A DNA stretch of 64,000 nt, taken from contig JAUILU010000002.1 of NCBI GenBank assembly GCA_030432905.1, forward strand, positions 510,084 through 574,083. Reading direction: 5' to 3'. Within the stretch, counting starts at the first letter, position 1. Each line of letters starts with the position of its first letter. Below, piece after piece: positions 54,766 through 63,234 of the stretch. This DNA comes from Phycisphaerae bacterium. Lineage in GTDB: Bacteria; Planctomycetota; Phycisphaerae; Phycisphaerales; UBA1924. A program made the translations under genes and the position numbers. The notes under the pieces are model-generated. The model searched no databases and was not told where the DNA came from. It saw only the letters and a list, made by a program, of their open reading frames with translations.

Positions 54766-56073
54766 TTAGCAGCCGGCGTTGTAGTTCATGATCCAGGCCG
54801 AGAAGTCGGTGGGTGTGCAGCTGCCGTCGCCGTTCTGGTCGCACTCGGGCAGGTTGTTGTTGAACGCGCTGACCCATGCGGTGAAGTCTGTGGGAGTGAC
54901 AGCGCCGTCGCCGTTGACGTCGGCGAGACAGTCGAAGGTGTCACCCAGATCGATCAGGATCGACCAGTAGTCGGGGTACGAAGCCGGGTAGCTGCCGATG
55001 CCGATGATCTTGGTGCCGTCTTGTGTGATCCCGGTCAGCCCGTCGATCTGGAAGCCGGCGGGTAGCGAGATGCCGTGGTCGGTCAGGAAATCTTCGACGC
55101 CGATCATGCCCGTCGACTCGGTCCAGATGAAGCCTGTCGGCAAGGAGAACGGCCCGTTCTCGATGAAGCGGTTGGTCCCGACGATAACGCTGCCGTCACC
55201 AGAGACTGCGCTTGCGAACGAACGCCCGCCCGAGGGGCCGATCGGTGTACCCGGGAGAAGGCCGAGCAGTTCTTCGTTCCAGTTGGCGCCGTCCCACGTC
55301 CACTTGCACGCGGTCGATGTGTTGATTGCTTCGTCGATGGTCCATCCGACGACAACGGTGCCGTCGTCGTTGACGGCGCGGGCCTCGACCCATGCTTCAA
55401 CATCGACGAGCCTTGTCTTGACGCCGTTGACCCAGACCGTCGCCTGCCAGTACCCGAAGGGCACGGCTTCCCATCCGACCGCGACCGATCCGTCGAGGTT
55501 CAGCCCGTTGACCCGGCTCGAAAGCGCGTCCGAGGAACCGCCGAGATCGACTGCACCGTCGGTCGCGTTCCAAGAGAACGCGTGCGCGGACCCGCCGCCG
55601 AACTTGAGCCGATCTCTCCAGTACAGCCCCGCGGTGGTGCTGCCGTCGCCAGAGAGCGCCCAGGATGAGCCGTAGGAAAGATCAAGAAGGATCTGTTCAG
55701 GAAGCAGGGGCGGGAACATTTCTTGCCAGCCCTGGCCCTCGGTCCAGAGTCCCGCGGTGATGTATGAGTTGTCTTTGCTCGCGATGGTGGAGGAAATGAC
55801 TGTGCCGTCGTTCGAGACCTGCGGCGCGCCGGCACCGGTGCCGAACACAGGTCCGGTGGCTTGGCCGAGCAGCACAAACCCGGTCGATTCTGTCCATCGC
55901 GCTTGCTGATAGAGACCGTCGTTCGTGGTGTTCCCGACGATCACCGAGCCGTCGGCTGAGATGTCGTTGGCGCCGAAACCCGCGCCGAAAATCTCAAGCG
56001 TGACCTGCGCCTGTGTGGTTGAGACTGCCAATCCCGCGAAACCCGCGGCAACAATGAGCTTGTTCGTCAACAC
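54766..56073 (-). CDS. Secreted HAF-repeat protein with GC-type dockerin anchor
   Basis: GTG at 56073, with GGAG eight bases ahead, gives a signal peptide MLTNKLIVAAGFAGLAVSTTQA. The 435-residue protein has about seven HAF-like repeats of the form 'S-x-DGSVIVG' (ISADGSVIVGNT, LNLDGSVAVGWE, VNDDGTVVVGWT, VSGDGSVIVGTN and others), which suggests a beta-propeller. The end has two calcium-loop repeats, DVNGDGAVTPTDFTAWVSAF and DQNGDGSCTPTDFSAWIMNY, then NAGC-stop. This fits the GC-type dockerin anchor of Phycisphaerales proteins. It is expected outside the cell or on the surface; the ligand is unknown. Confidence 0.85.
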   Translation of the reverse strand: MLTNKLIVAAGFAGLAVSTTQAQVTLEIFGAGFGANDISADGSVIVGNTTNDGLYQQARWTESTGFVLLGQATGPVFGTGAGAPQVSNDGTVISSTIASKDNSYITAGLWTEGQGWQEMFPPLLPEQILLDLSYGSSWALSGDGSTTAGLYWRDRLKFGGGSAHAFSWNATDGAVDLGGSSDALSSRVNGLNLDGSVAVGWEAVPFGYWQATVWVNGVKTRLVDVEAWVEARAVNDDGTVVVGWTIDEAINTSTACKWTWDGANWNEELLGLLPGTPIGPSGGRSFASAVSGDGSVIVGTNRFIENGPFSLPTGFIWTESTGMIGVEDFLTDHGISLPAGFQIDGLTGITQDGTKIIGIGSYPASYPDYWSILIDLGDTFDCLADVNGDGAVTPTDFTAWVSAFNNNLPECDQNGDGSCTPTDFSAWIMNYNAGC

Positions 56074-56181
56074 GTCTTGTTCTCCGGTTGTGCCTCGTCG
56101 CGGCACGCTGGTGTGGTAAGTGGATATGAAGGCACACAAAGCCCGGCAGGGCACTGTGCACCGGGGTGAGTTGAGTTCAGA

Positions 56182-56811
56182 TCAGTCGCGGCGGCGCCGG
56201 CTTGCTGCAAAGCCCGCCAGTCCGAGCGCGGCCAAGCCGCCGGGCGCAGGGATCGCGTTCCACGAGGCGTTGTCCATGTAAGTGGTGGGGGTGAAGCCGA
56301 AGCCGAGGATCCGGATCTCGTCGAAGACCATGCCGTCGGTCGCGGAGATGTTGAGCCACTCGTCGCCGACGCTGCCCCAAGAAGGTGTGAACGCAAAGTT
56401 CGAGACCTCGACGCCGTCATCGAAGACGAACGCGTACGCGCCGCCGCCGAACGGGCTGGGCGGGCCCGACGGATCCCAGATCTGTGCCGAGAAATCGGTG
56501 AGGTCGTTCTCGAATGTCATGAAGACGCCGAAGTTGCCGAGGTACGAGTTGCCGGTGCCGAGCCAGAACTGGCCCGGGGTCACCGAGAAGTCGTCAACCA
56601 CCGGCTGGCTGTCGCCCGCGGCGATCGTGACGCCGTGGCTTGCGAGCCAGGTGGTGTCCGCGACAGCGCCGGTGGGTGTGCCCGGCTCGTCGAAGTTGAG
56701 GGTGGTGGAGTAAGTCGGGGCGCTCGGGCCGAGCGTCGAGGTGATGTCAGCCGATGCGGAGGTGCTCGCCGTCGCAGCGGTGATCGCCAGTGCTGCATAG
56801 ATCCGGTTCAT
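56182..56811 (-). CDS. PEP-CTERM-like sorted secreted protein
   Basis: The ATG at 56811, with GGAAAG upstream, gives signal peptide MNRIYAALAITAATASTSASA and a protein of 209 residues. The body is beta-rich (SYLGNFGVFMTFENDLTDFSAQIW) like other lectin-fold PEP-CTERM proteins. The tail is PAPGGLAALGLAGFAASRRRRD: a Pro-rich motif, a membrane helix and an Arg cluster, the layout recognised by exosortase-type sorting. The exact PEP triplet is PAP here. No exosortase gene is in the window. It is divergent from the gene at 57057, with a palindrome in between. Confidence 0.85.
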   Translation of the reverse strand: MNRIYAALAITAATASTSASADITSTLGPSAPTYSTTLNFDEPGTPTGAVADTTWLASHGVTIAAGDSQPVVDDFSVTPGQFWLGTGNSYLGNFGVFMTFENDLTDFSAQIWDPSGPPSPFGGGAYAFVFDDGVEVSNFAFTPSWGSVGDEWLNISATDGMVFDEIRILGFGFTPTTYMDNASWNAIPAPGGLAALGLAGFAASRRRRD

Positions 56812-56945
56812 GGTCTTTCCTTTCTCTCTTCTGCCGCCACGTCCCCCACAGGACCCGGCTTCATTCATGTCTGGTGGCAGGCGAAACGGTGCGGTTTCAG
56901 ACACCCGCCGAGGGCACGATAACTGGCGTTTCGATTCCATGCAAG

Positions 56946-56959
56946 TTTCCAGCTGGAAA
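56946..56959. promoter_or_regulatory. Perfect 14-base palindrome between divergent genes
   Basis: TTTCCAGCTGGAAA has no spacer and lies in an A/T-rich patch, 135 bases before the PEP-CTERM start and 98 bases before the plus-strand start. This is a typical spot for a shared operator, though a chance palindrome of this size is possible. Confidence 0.4.
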
Positions 56960-57056
56960 TTCAGTAGAATATTTTTCAGGGAAGTGTCGCGGCACGCAAA
57001 CCCGCGATATACTCCGCAAGAGGCCAATCGCCACTGTTTGTTAGGGTTTCATACTT

Positions 57057-58253
57057 ATGTCTACGCTAGAGCAAGAGTGCAACGACGCCGTGAGCCGGCT
57101 CAAGGCCGCCCTGATTGGTCTCTATGACGACGTCGGCGCTGACCCGTCGAGCCCGCAGGACGTCGCGCGTGCGTTCCGTATCAACAAGACACTTACCTGG
57201 AATATGGCCAAACTCATGCAGGCCGGCGAAGGGCTGGCTGCTGTCCCGCATGTGCCGGGCAACTCGTCCATCGAGCGTTTCCTCAAAGCGACCGAATCCC
57301 ACGGCGCCAACAAACGCATCGTCGAAGAGGTCCGCTCTGCGACGCGTGAGTTTGAGCGAGTCATCGATGTCCACGTCGGCGACCGCGCAACACTCGACCT
57401 CGTGATCGACGGCCTGGAGTTCGGCGAGAACGCGGGACTCGAGCAGAGCCGGAAACGGGCCTACATAGGAAACAGCGGCATCTACGGCGTGCAGGCGCGT
57501 ACCAACCTGATGAGTTGTTTCATGGCGCCCAACCCCGAGGACCCGTCCCAGCTGGACATGGTCATGCTCCGAGGTCTGCTCGGTGTCCGTCGTCTGCGAT
57601 CTTCGGTCAGGCTGCCGCTCTTTCAGATGAGACAGTGGAGCCGGGACGACCAAGCCATCGGCACGCAGGAATGGGAACCGATCGAAGAGGGTTCGTCGAG
57701 CCCGCTGATCAAACGTTTCAACAAGGGCGACGTCCCAGAGATCCGAGTTGTTAAGACACCCGGCGGCAGCGACTACATCATCAACCCGGGCCCGATCGGT
57801 AACCGCGGCGCGTTCGACTGCTATTTCGGAGACATGATCCGCGCCGGCGCATCAAGATACACGACCGAGAACGATACAACTGGCGAATTCGGTGTCACCG
57901 TTTCGGTGCCGACCGAGAGCATCGTGTTCGATCTGATCGTGCACAAGTCGCTCGCGGACTTCCTTGAGACCGAGGTTGCCGTCTACGCGCACCTGTTTAC
58001 AACTTCGCACAACGACAGCGAATGGGACGAGGCGTCGCGTCTTCCGATCCGCCAGAACGTCAGCCGGCTGCCCGGTTCGCCGCCGGCGGTTGCGATCAAG
58101 GCCATCCCCGGGTACACGGATATCCACCATCACATCAACGAGCGCCTCGGCTGGAACGCCAAGGACTTCGTCGGCACCCGGCTTGAGATGAAGTACCCGC
58201 CTCTTGGTGCGAGCGTGACACAGAAATTCAATCTACCGAGCCGGGACTCATAG
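57057..58253 (+). CDS. Conserved-looking cytosolic protein of unknown function
   Basis: The product has 398 residues from an ATG at 57057, after a TATACT-like box near 57008. Residues 1-90 look like a helical DNA-binding type region (QDVARAFRINKTLTWNMAKLM followed by a wing-like stretch). The remainder is mixed alpha/beta with motifs such as GIYGVQARTNLMSCFM and GYTDIHHHINERLGW, the latter with three His in a row. No signal peptide or membrane helix is seen. I do not recognise the family. It could be a regulator with a large sensor domain, since it sits divergent to a surface protein, but that is only context. Confidence 0.7.
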   Translation: MSTLEQECNDAVSRLKAALIGLYDDVGADPSSPQDVARAFRINKTLTWNMAKLMQAGEGLAAVPHVPGNSSIERFLKATESHGANKRIVEEVRSATREFERVIDVHVGDRATLDLVIDGLEFGENAGLEQSRKRAYIGNSGIYGVQARTNLMSCFMAPNPEDPSQLDMVMLRGLLGVRRLRSSVRLPLFQMRQWSRDDQAIGTQEWEPIEEGSSSPLIKRFNKGDVPEIRVVKTPGGSDYIINPGPIGNRGAFDCYFGDMIRAGASRYTTENDTTGEFGVTVSVPTESIVFDLIVHKSLADFLETEVAVYAHLFTTSHNDSEWDEASRLPIRQNVSRLPGSPPAVAIKAIPGYTDIHHHINERLGWNAKDFVGTRLEMKYPPLGASVTQKFNLPSRDS

Positions 58254-58260
58254 CAAGCGC

Positions 58261-58305
58261 ACCCGAAAAATGACAAACCCCGACTTCCCACAAGGAAAGC
58301 CGGGG
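58261..58305 (-). terminator. Intrinsic terminator after the EF-hand gene, possibly two-way
   Basis: CCCCGACTTCC and GGAAAGCCGGGG pair with one bulge and one mismatch (58278-58305). On the minus strand it is followed by TTTGTCATTTTTC, a good U run. It lies right between two convergent genes, so it can serve both. Confidence 0.8.
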
Positions 58306-58366
58306 CCGCTGGAAATGCTGCATGGGCAAGGGAACCCCTGCAGCTATTCCGGTGTGACCTCAACTG

Positions 58367-59152
58367 TCATTTGTTCTCGTTGATCTTCTCGATCAGTTTG
58401 CTGACATCGAGTGCATTGACCTCGCCGTCACCGTTGAAGTCCGGGATGCGCTCCCCCGCGGCGATCTTGTTCGCGGCGACCTGCGCGTCGAGTTGATCAA
58501 CCGTGCCGTCGCGGTTGATGTCGAGTTTGCGGCGTTCGTGCTCGGCCTTCATGTGTTCTTTCAGCGCAACGCGTTCGTCGCCGTCGATCTTGCCGCTGCC
58601 GTCGGTGTCGAACTGCTCAAGGATCTCGGCCTTCTTCTGCTCGGCGAAGGCCTTGGCTGCGGCGCGTTCGGTTTCGTCGAGCTTGCCGTCTTCGTTGGCG
58701 TCGAAGCGTTCGAGCATGCCCCGCTTCATGCGGTGGCGTCGGTCGTGCCTGCGGTCACCTGCGCGCTTCATCTTGCGGATCGCGTGGCCGGCTTCCTCGC
58801 GCTCGGCTTCGTTCAGCTCGCCGTCGCCGTCGGCGTCGAACTTCTCAAGGATCTTGGCTTTCATGTTCTCGCGCCGTTCTTTCTGCTTGGCGTGGATGGC
58901 TTCCTTGGCGGCGGTCCGTTCGCTCTCGTCGAGTTCGCCGTCTTCGTTGGCGTCGAACTGCTCGAGCAGGCGCTGCTTGAACGCCTCGCGGTCCTTGTGC
59001 CTGTGCTTCGGTTGATGCTTGAAGCCGCGTTCGCGGTCGAACTGGCGTTCCTTAACGCGCTTGCCTTCTTCAAGCCCGCGGTCGGACTGTGCTGACGTGC
59101 TCGCGACGCACCCTAACATAAACAGTGCAATAAGAGATTTGGCTGAGTTCAT
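58367..59152 (-). CDS. Secreted EF-hand protein with dockerin-like end
   Basis: The ATG at 59152, with GGAG seven bases ahead, gives a signal peptide (MNSAKSLIALFMLGCVASTSAQ) and 261 residues in all. It contains six calcium loops: DANEDGELDESE, DADGDGELNEAE, DANEDGKLDETE, DTDGSGKIDGDE, DINRDGTVDQLD and DFNGDGEVNALD. The first four alternate with long basic helices rich in Lys, Arg and Glu. The last two resemble a type I dockerin pair. No partner cohesin is seen. It may be a calcium-dependent matrix or surface protein. Confidence 0.85.
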   Translation of the reverse strand: MNSAKSLIALFMLGCVASTSAQSDRGLEEGKRVKERQFDRERGFKHQPKHRHKDREAFKQRLLEQFDANEDGELDESERTAAKEAIHAKQKERRENMKAKILEKFDADGDGELNEAEREEAGHAIRKMKRAGDRRHDRRHRMKRGMLERFDANEDGKLDETERAAAKAFAEQKKAEILEQFDTDGSGKIDGDERVALKEHMKAEHERRKLDINRDGTVDQLDAQVAANKIAAGERIPDFNGDGEVNALDVSKLIEKINENK

Positions 59153-59296
59153 CGGTGTTCTCCACGAGCGAGCCGTCCAGCAACGGGCATCGCATTGGTT
59201 ATTCGCCCGGAATTGGGCGGCTCCCGCTGGGTAGAACGCCAACAAACGCGCGAGATTGCATCCCTCGCCCGATCTTTCTGCCGATACACCGGGGAC

Positions 59297-60394
59297 ATGG
59301 ACAAGCACCCAACCAGAATCGGCGTTCTCACCGGCGGCGGCGACTGCCCGGGCCTCAACGCGGTCATCAGAGCCGTCGTCAAAGACGCGATCTTCCACGG
59401 CATCGACGTCCTCGGCATCGAAGATGGCTTCCTCGGGCTCATCGAGGACCGCGTCCGACCCCTCGCCAAGGACGACGTCTCCAACATCCTCACCACCGGC
59501 GGCACCATCCTCGGGTCTTCAAACAAAGCCAACCCGCAGAAGTACCCGGTCGGCCTGCTCGAAGACGGCTCGCCCAAGTTCAAGGACCTCACCGATGTCT
59601 GCATGACGCACATCGAGATCCACGGCATCGAAGCGCTCGTCGTCATCGGTGGTGACGGCACCATGTCCGCGGCCAAGCCCTTTGCTGACCGGGGCATCAA
59701 CTGCATCGGTGTGCCAAAAACAATCGACAACGATCTCTGGGGCTCGGACATCACGTTCGGCTTCGCGACGGCTGTTCAGGTCGCGACCGAGGCGCTCGAC
59801 CGCGTACACACGACCGCGGCAAGCCACCACCGCGTGATGGTGGTCGAGGTCATGGGCCGCAATGCCGGTTGGCTCGCGCTGCACGCGGGCATTGCGTCCG
59901 GTTCCGACATCATCCTCCTGCCCGAGATCGAGTTTGATCTGGACGAGGTCTGCCGGGTCTGCGAGGAACGCTCGCGCAAGGGCAAAAGGTTCACGATCAT
60001 CTGCTGCTCCGAAGGTGCCAAACCAAAGGGCGGCAAGCAGCTCATCGAACGCGTCGATCCGACCAGCCCCGATCCGATCCGCTTCGGCGGCATCGGAAAG
60101 TGGGTCGCCGACAACATCGAGGACGTCACCGAGATCGAAAGCCGATACGTCGTCCTCGGGCACGTCCAGCGCGGCGGCACACCCGCACCAAGCGACCGGG
60201 TTCTGGCGACGCAGTTCGGGCACCACGCTATGCAGCTCCTGCGGAACGGCGCGAAAAACCGCCTCGTGGTCATGCAGGACGGCAAGCTCAAGGACGTCGA
60301 GATCACCTCGGCAGCCGATAAACAGCGCCTGGTCCCGGCCGATCACGAGCTGATCACCGCCGCCAAGAGCGTCTACACAAGCTTCGGCGTCTGA
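59297..60394 (+). CDS. pfkA: 6-phosphofructokinase
   Basis: It makes fructose 1,6-bisphosphate in glycolysis. I use the ATG at 59297, giving MDKHPTRIGVLTGGGDCPGLNAVIRAVVKD and 365 residues. Donor-site motif is VVIGGDGTMSAA with Gly (ATP-type) at the place that is Asp in PPi enzymes. The next motif is PKTIDNDLWG, with Lys where E. coli has Gly (PGTIDND). The Gly-plus-Lys mixture is known from some ATP-dependent actinobacterial enzymes. Substrate motifs EVMGRNAGWLAL and LGHVQRGGTPAPSDR are intact. It is followed by lepB. Confidence 0.95.
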   Translation: MDKHPTRIGVLTGGGDCPGLNAVIRAVVKDAIFHGIDVLGIEDGFLGLIEDRVRPLAKDDVSNILTTGGTILGSSNKANPQKYPVGLLEDGSPKFKDLTDVCMTHIEIHGIEALVVIGGDGTMSAAKPFADRGINCIGVPKTIDNDLWGSDITFGFATAVQVATEALDRVHTTAASHHRVMVVEVMGRNAGWLALHAGIASGSDIILLPEIEFDLDEVCRVCEERSRKGKRFTIICCSEGAKPKGGKQLIERVDPTSPDPIRFGGIGKWVADNIEDVTEIESRYVVLGHVQRGGTPAPSDRVLATQFGHHAMQLLRNGAKNRLVVMQDGKLKDVEITSAADKQRLVPADHELITAAKSVYTSFGV

Positions 60395-60451
60395 TTCCCA
60401 ACAATCTGGTCTAGGCTTGTACACGCGAAAACGCCCGACAGGAGCCGAGGC

Positions 60452-61402
60452 ATGTCCGACGAGATCGACCGCAACGCAGAGACGCACACCGACGAGACCA
60501 TCGAGTCTCCGAAGGAGGCCGAGCAGGCCAAGCCCTCTGCCAGCGCCTCATCCGCCAGCAAGCCCTCGGCCTCGCGCGGCAGGAAGTCGGGCAAAAAGAA
60601 GAAGAACGAAAAGAAGAAGTACCCGAGCTTCACCGCCTACCTCTGGGGCGAGTGGGTCCGCCCGCTCGGCACCATCTTCATCATCATGGGCCTCTTCCGG
60701 CTCGTCGTGCTCGACTGGTTCGATGTGCCCAGCGGTTCAATGGAACCGACCGTGATGACCGGCGACCGGATCGTCGTCAACAAGTCCGCATTCGGCCTGC
60801 GCGTGCCGTTTACGAAAGAAACATGGATCATGCAGTGGGGCACGCCAAACCGCGGCGACATGGTCGTCTGCTACTCGCCCGACGAGGGCGACGAGGTCAG
60901 GCTCGTCAAACGAATCGTCGCGGTCCCGGGCGACACCATCGAGATGATCGACGGCCGGGTTTACATCAACGGACAAGCGCCCGATCTCACACCAGTCGAT
61001 CAGACCGAGTTCCCCGCGATGGACCAGGTCGAAGCATCCAAGATGGACTTCTTCACCGAAACCGTTGACGGCCGATCCCACTACGTCATGTTCAACCAGA
61101 AAGACGGCCAGAAGCGCGACTTCCCCGTGCTCATCAAAACGCTCGACGGCAAACGTGTCACCGAACGACTGCCCGCGGTTGAGGTCCCGGAAGGGCAGTA
61201 CGTCATCATCGGCGACAACCGTGACAACTCGAAAGACGCCCGAGGCTGGAACGACGCGGAATCTTTGGTGTCCGTCGGCACGGTTCAACAGACCATCGAG
61301 TTCATGGACATCGACCGAATCCAAGGCCGGGCCTTCGCGGTTGCGTTCAGTCTCGACGGCTGGGTGCCGCGTTGGGGTCGGTTCTTCAAAGACATCGACT
61401 AG
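60452..61402 (+). CDS. lepB: Signal peptidase I
   Basis: LepB removes Sec and Tat signal peptides at the outer face of the inner membrane. The 316-residue protein has a 57-residue N-terminal tail rich in Ser, Ala and Lys (ending GKKKKNEKKKYPSF) and one membrane helix (TIFIIMGLFRLVVLDWF). The catalytic Ser96 lies in DVPSGSMEPT, and Lys153 in LVKRIVAVPGD. The last box reads YVIIGDNRDNSKDARGW. A GGAG ribosome site is ahead of the ATG. The many secreted proteins in this window would be its substrates. Confidence 0.96.
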   Translation: MSDEIDRNAETHTDETIESPKEAEQAKPSASASSASKPSASRGRKSGKKKKNEKKKYPSFTAYLWGEWVRPLGTIFIIMGLFRLVVLDWFDVPSGSMEPTVMTGDRIVVNKSAFGLRVPFTKETWIMQWGTPNRGDMVVCYSPDEGDEVRLVKRIVAVPGDTIEMIDGRVYINGQAPDLTPVDQTEFPAMDQVEASKMDFFTETVDGRSHYVMFNQKDGQKRDFPVLIKTLDGKRVTERLPAVEVPEGQYVIIGDNRDNSKDARGWNDAESLVSVGTVQQTIEFMDIDRIQGRAFAVAFSLDGWVPRWGRFFKDID

Positions 61403-61420
61403 AGAACAAACTCGCTCTGA

Positions 61421-63106
61421 CTAGAACGGCGCATCCTCGTCGCCCGCGAACTCGTCTGTGTCGAACTCGGTTGGGCCGCCGCCGTCGCGGTGGTTCTCGG
61501 GTGGGCCTGTCTGGGCGCGGTTGCTGAACGAGCTGAACCCGCCGCCGGCGATGTCGTTGGTCAGCGGCTTGGGCTCGGCCTGAGCGCCGGGCATGTCTTG
61601 AGACTGAGGCATCGGCGGGGGTGGCGTGTAGCTCTGGTTGCCGTAACCGCCGTCGTCGAACGAATCGACCTTGTTCTTGAATCGTGTGGTCTTGTTGTCC
61701 CACTCGAGTTCGACCACGCCGGTGGGGCCGTTCCGCTGCTTGGCGATAATTAGCTCGGTCAGGTTGAGCTTGTCGGGGTTGTCCATTTCCCACTCTTGGT
61801 CGCCGATGTGGTAGTACGCCTCGCGGTGCAGGAGCATCACGACGTCGGCGTCCTGCTCGATCGAGCCCGATTCACGAAGGTCGGAAAGCTTGGGCTTGTT
61901 GTCCGAGCGGTTCTCGGTGCCGCGGTTGAGCTGCGCGAGGCAGACGACCGGGAGATCGAGTTCGCGGGCGAGCGCCTTGATGCCTCTAGAGATCTCGGAG
62001 ACCTCGACCTGCCTGCTCTCTCGCGCCGCCGAGGGCGAGGTGAGAAGCTGAAGGTAGTCGATGACGATGCACTTGATCTCGTGTCGCCGGACAAGCCGAC
62101 GCGCGCGGGCGCGCAGGCCCAGCACCGAAAGGTTGGGCGTGTCGTCGATGTAGATCTGCGCCTCGCCCAGATCGCCCGCGGCTCGGATCAGCCTCTGGAA
62201 ATCCGACTCCGTGAACGCACCCGTTCGCATCTTGTGGCTGTCCACGCCCGACTTGGCGGACAGCAGTCGGTTGGTGATCGCTTCCTTCGACATTTCAAGG
62301 CTGAAGAACGCGACCGGGACCTTCTCGTTCTTGGCTTTCTTGCCGGCGACCGCGCCGCCGAACGCGACCTGCTCGGCGATGTTGAGCGCCATCGCGGTCT
62401 TACCCATCGAGGGGCGGGCGGCGAGGATGATCATTTCGCCGGGGTGCAGGCCGCTGAGCATGTCATCGAGTTTCTCGAAGCCGGACGCGATGCCGCTGAC
62501 ACCCTTGCCCTCGATCGCCTCGAGCCGTTCGATCTCGTCCTGCAGGAGTTCGTTGAGCCCCTGCGCCTCGTTGGTCTGCGCCTGCTCTGCGATCGCGAAG
62601 ATTTTGCTCTCGGCCTTGTCGAGCACCTCGTTGACGCCGCGCGAGTCCTCGCTCGGGTGGTACGCGTCGTAGAGGATCTGCCCCGACGCCTCGATGAGCC
62701 GGCGCAGGCGGTGTTTGTCGGCGACCGTCTTGGCGTAGTACGGTGCACTCGTCGCAGAGGGCACCGCCTCGGCGAGCTGGATCAGGTACTCCTCGCCCCC
62801 GATGTCCTTGAGCTGCTGCGCATCGCGCAGCTTGTCAACGAGCATCACGAGGTCGCCCGACTGGTGCTGCTCGTACAGCTCGATCAGCGCCTTGAAGATC
62901 GCCGAGTGCGCGGCGGAGAAGAACATGTCCTCCGAATGCACATGCGGCAGAACGTCGGCGATTACCGTCGGGTCAAGAATCATCGAGCCCAGCAGGCTCA
63001 TCTCCGACTCGGGTGAGCTGGGCGGCATCTTGTCGAACAGCTTGTCCACGCTGATCACGGACCGCTGCTCCCATTTACCCTTCTTTGACCGTCCCTGATC
63101 GCTCAC
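61421..63106 (-). CDS. dnaB: Replicative DNA helicase DnaB
   Basis: DnaB is the hexameric fork helicase. I use GTG at 63106, with GGAG six bases ahead; the frame stays open upstream but without family sequence. The 561-residue protein has the N-terminal helical domain (PPSSPESEMSLLGSMI) and linker. The RecA-like motor has Walker A ARPSMGKTAMALNIA, Walker B IKCIVIDYLQLL, and the arginine-finger region LRESGSIEQDADVVMLLHR. About 90 extra C-terminal residues, rich in Pro, Gly and Asp, exceed the usual 470. There is no intein. The 3' end faces lepB. Confidence 0.96.
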   Translation of the reverse strand: MSDQGRSKKGKWEQRSVISVDKLFDKMPPSSPESEMSLLGSMILDPTVIADVLPHVHSEDMFFSAAHSAIFKALIELYEQHQSGDLVMLVDKLRDAQQLKDIGGEEYLIQLAEAVPSATSAPYYAKTVADKHRLRRLIEASGQILYDAYHPSEDSRGVNEVLDKAESKIFAIAEQAQTNEAQGLNELLQDEIERLEAIEGKGVSGIASGFEKLDDMLSGLHPGEMIILAARPSMGKTAMALNIAEQVAFGGAVAGKKAKNEKVPVAFFSLEMSKEAITNRLLSAKSGVDSHKMRTGAFTESDFQRLIRAAGDLGEAQIYIDDTPNLSVLGLRARARRLVRRHEIKCIVIDYLQLLTSPSAARESRQVEVSEISRGIKALARELDLPVVCLAQLNRGTENRSDNKPKLSDLRESGSIEQDADVVMLLHREAYYHIGDQEWEMDNPDKLNLTELIIAKQRNGPTGVVELEWDNKTTRFKNKVDSFDDGGYGNQSYTPPPPMPQSQDMPGAQAEPKPLTNDIAGGGFSSFSNRAQTGPPENHRDGGGPTEFDTDEFAGDEDAPF

Positions 63107-63234
63107 TCGCTGCTCCGTTCCTTGAGTCCAGTAGGCAGAGTACGCCGACAACCCGGGCCGATCTTCCCTCAAAATCAAGACTCACATTGTGTCCACGCCA
63201 ACCGACATCAACCGCGCGCGGCGTACGATCCACC

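Noticed and set aside
61796-63016. A 406-codon plus-strand frame opposite dnaB
   Set aside because: DnaB motifs on the minus strand are unmistakable; the opposite frame looks like repeats of Arg, Val, Asp and Glu with no family.
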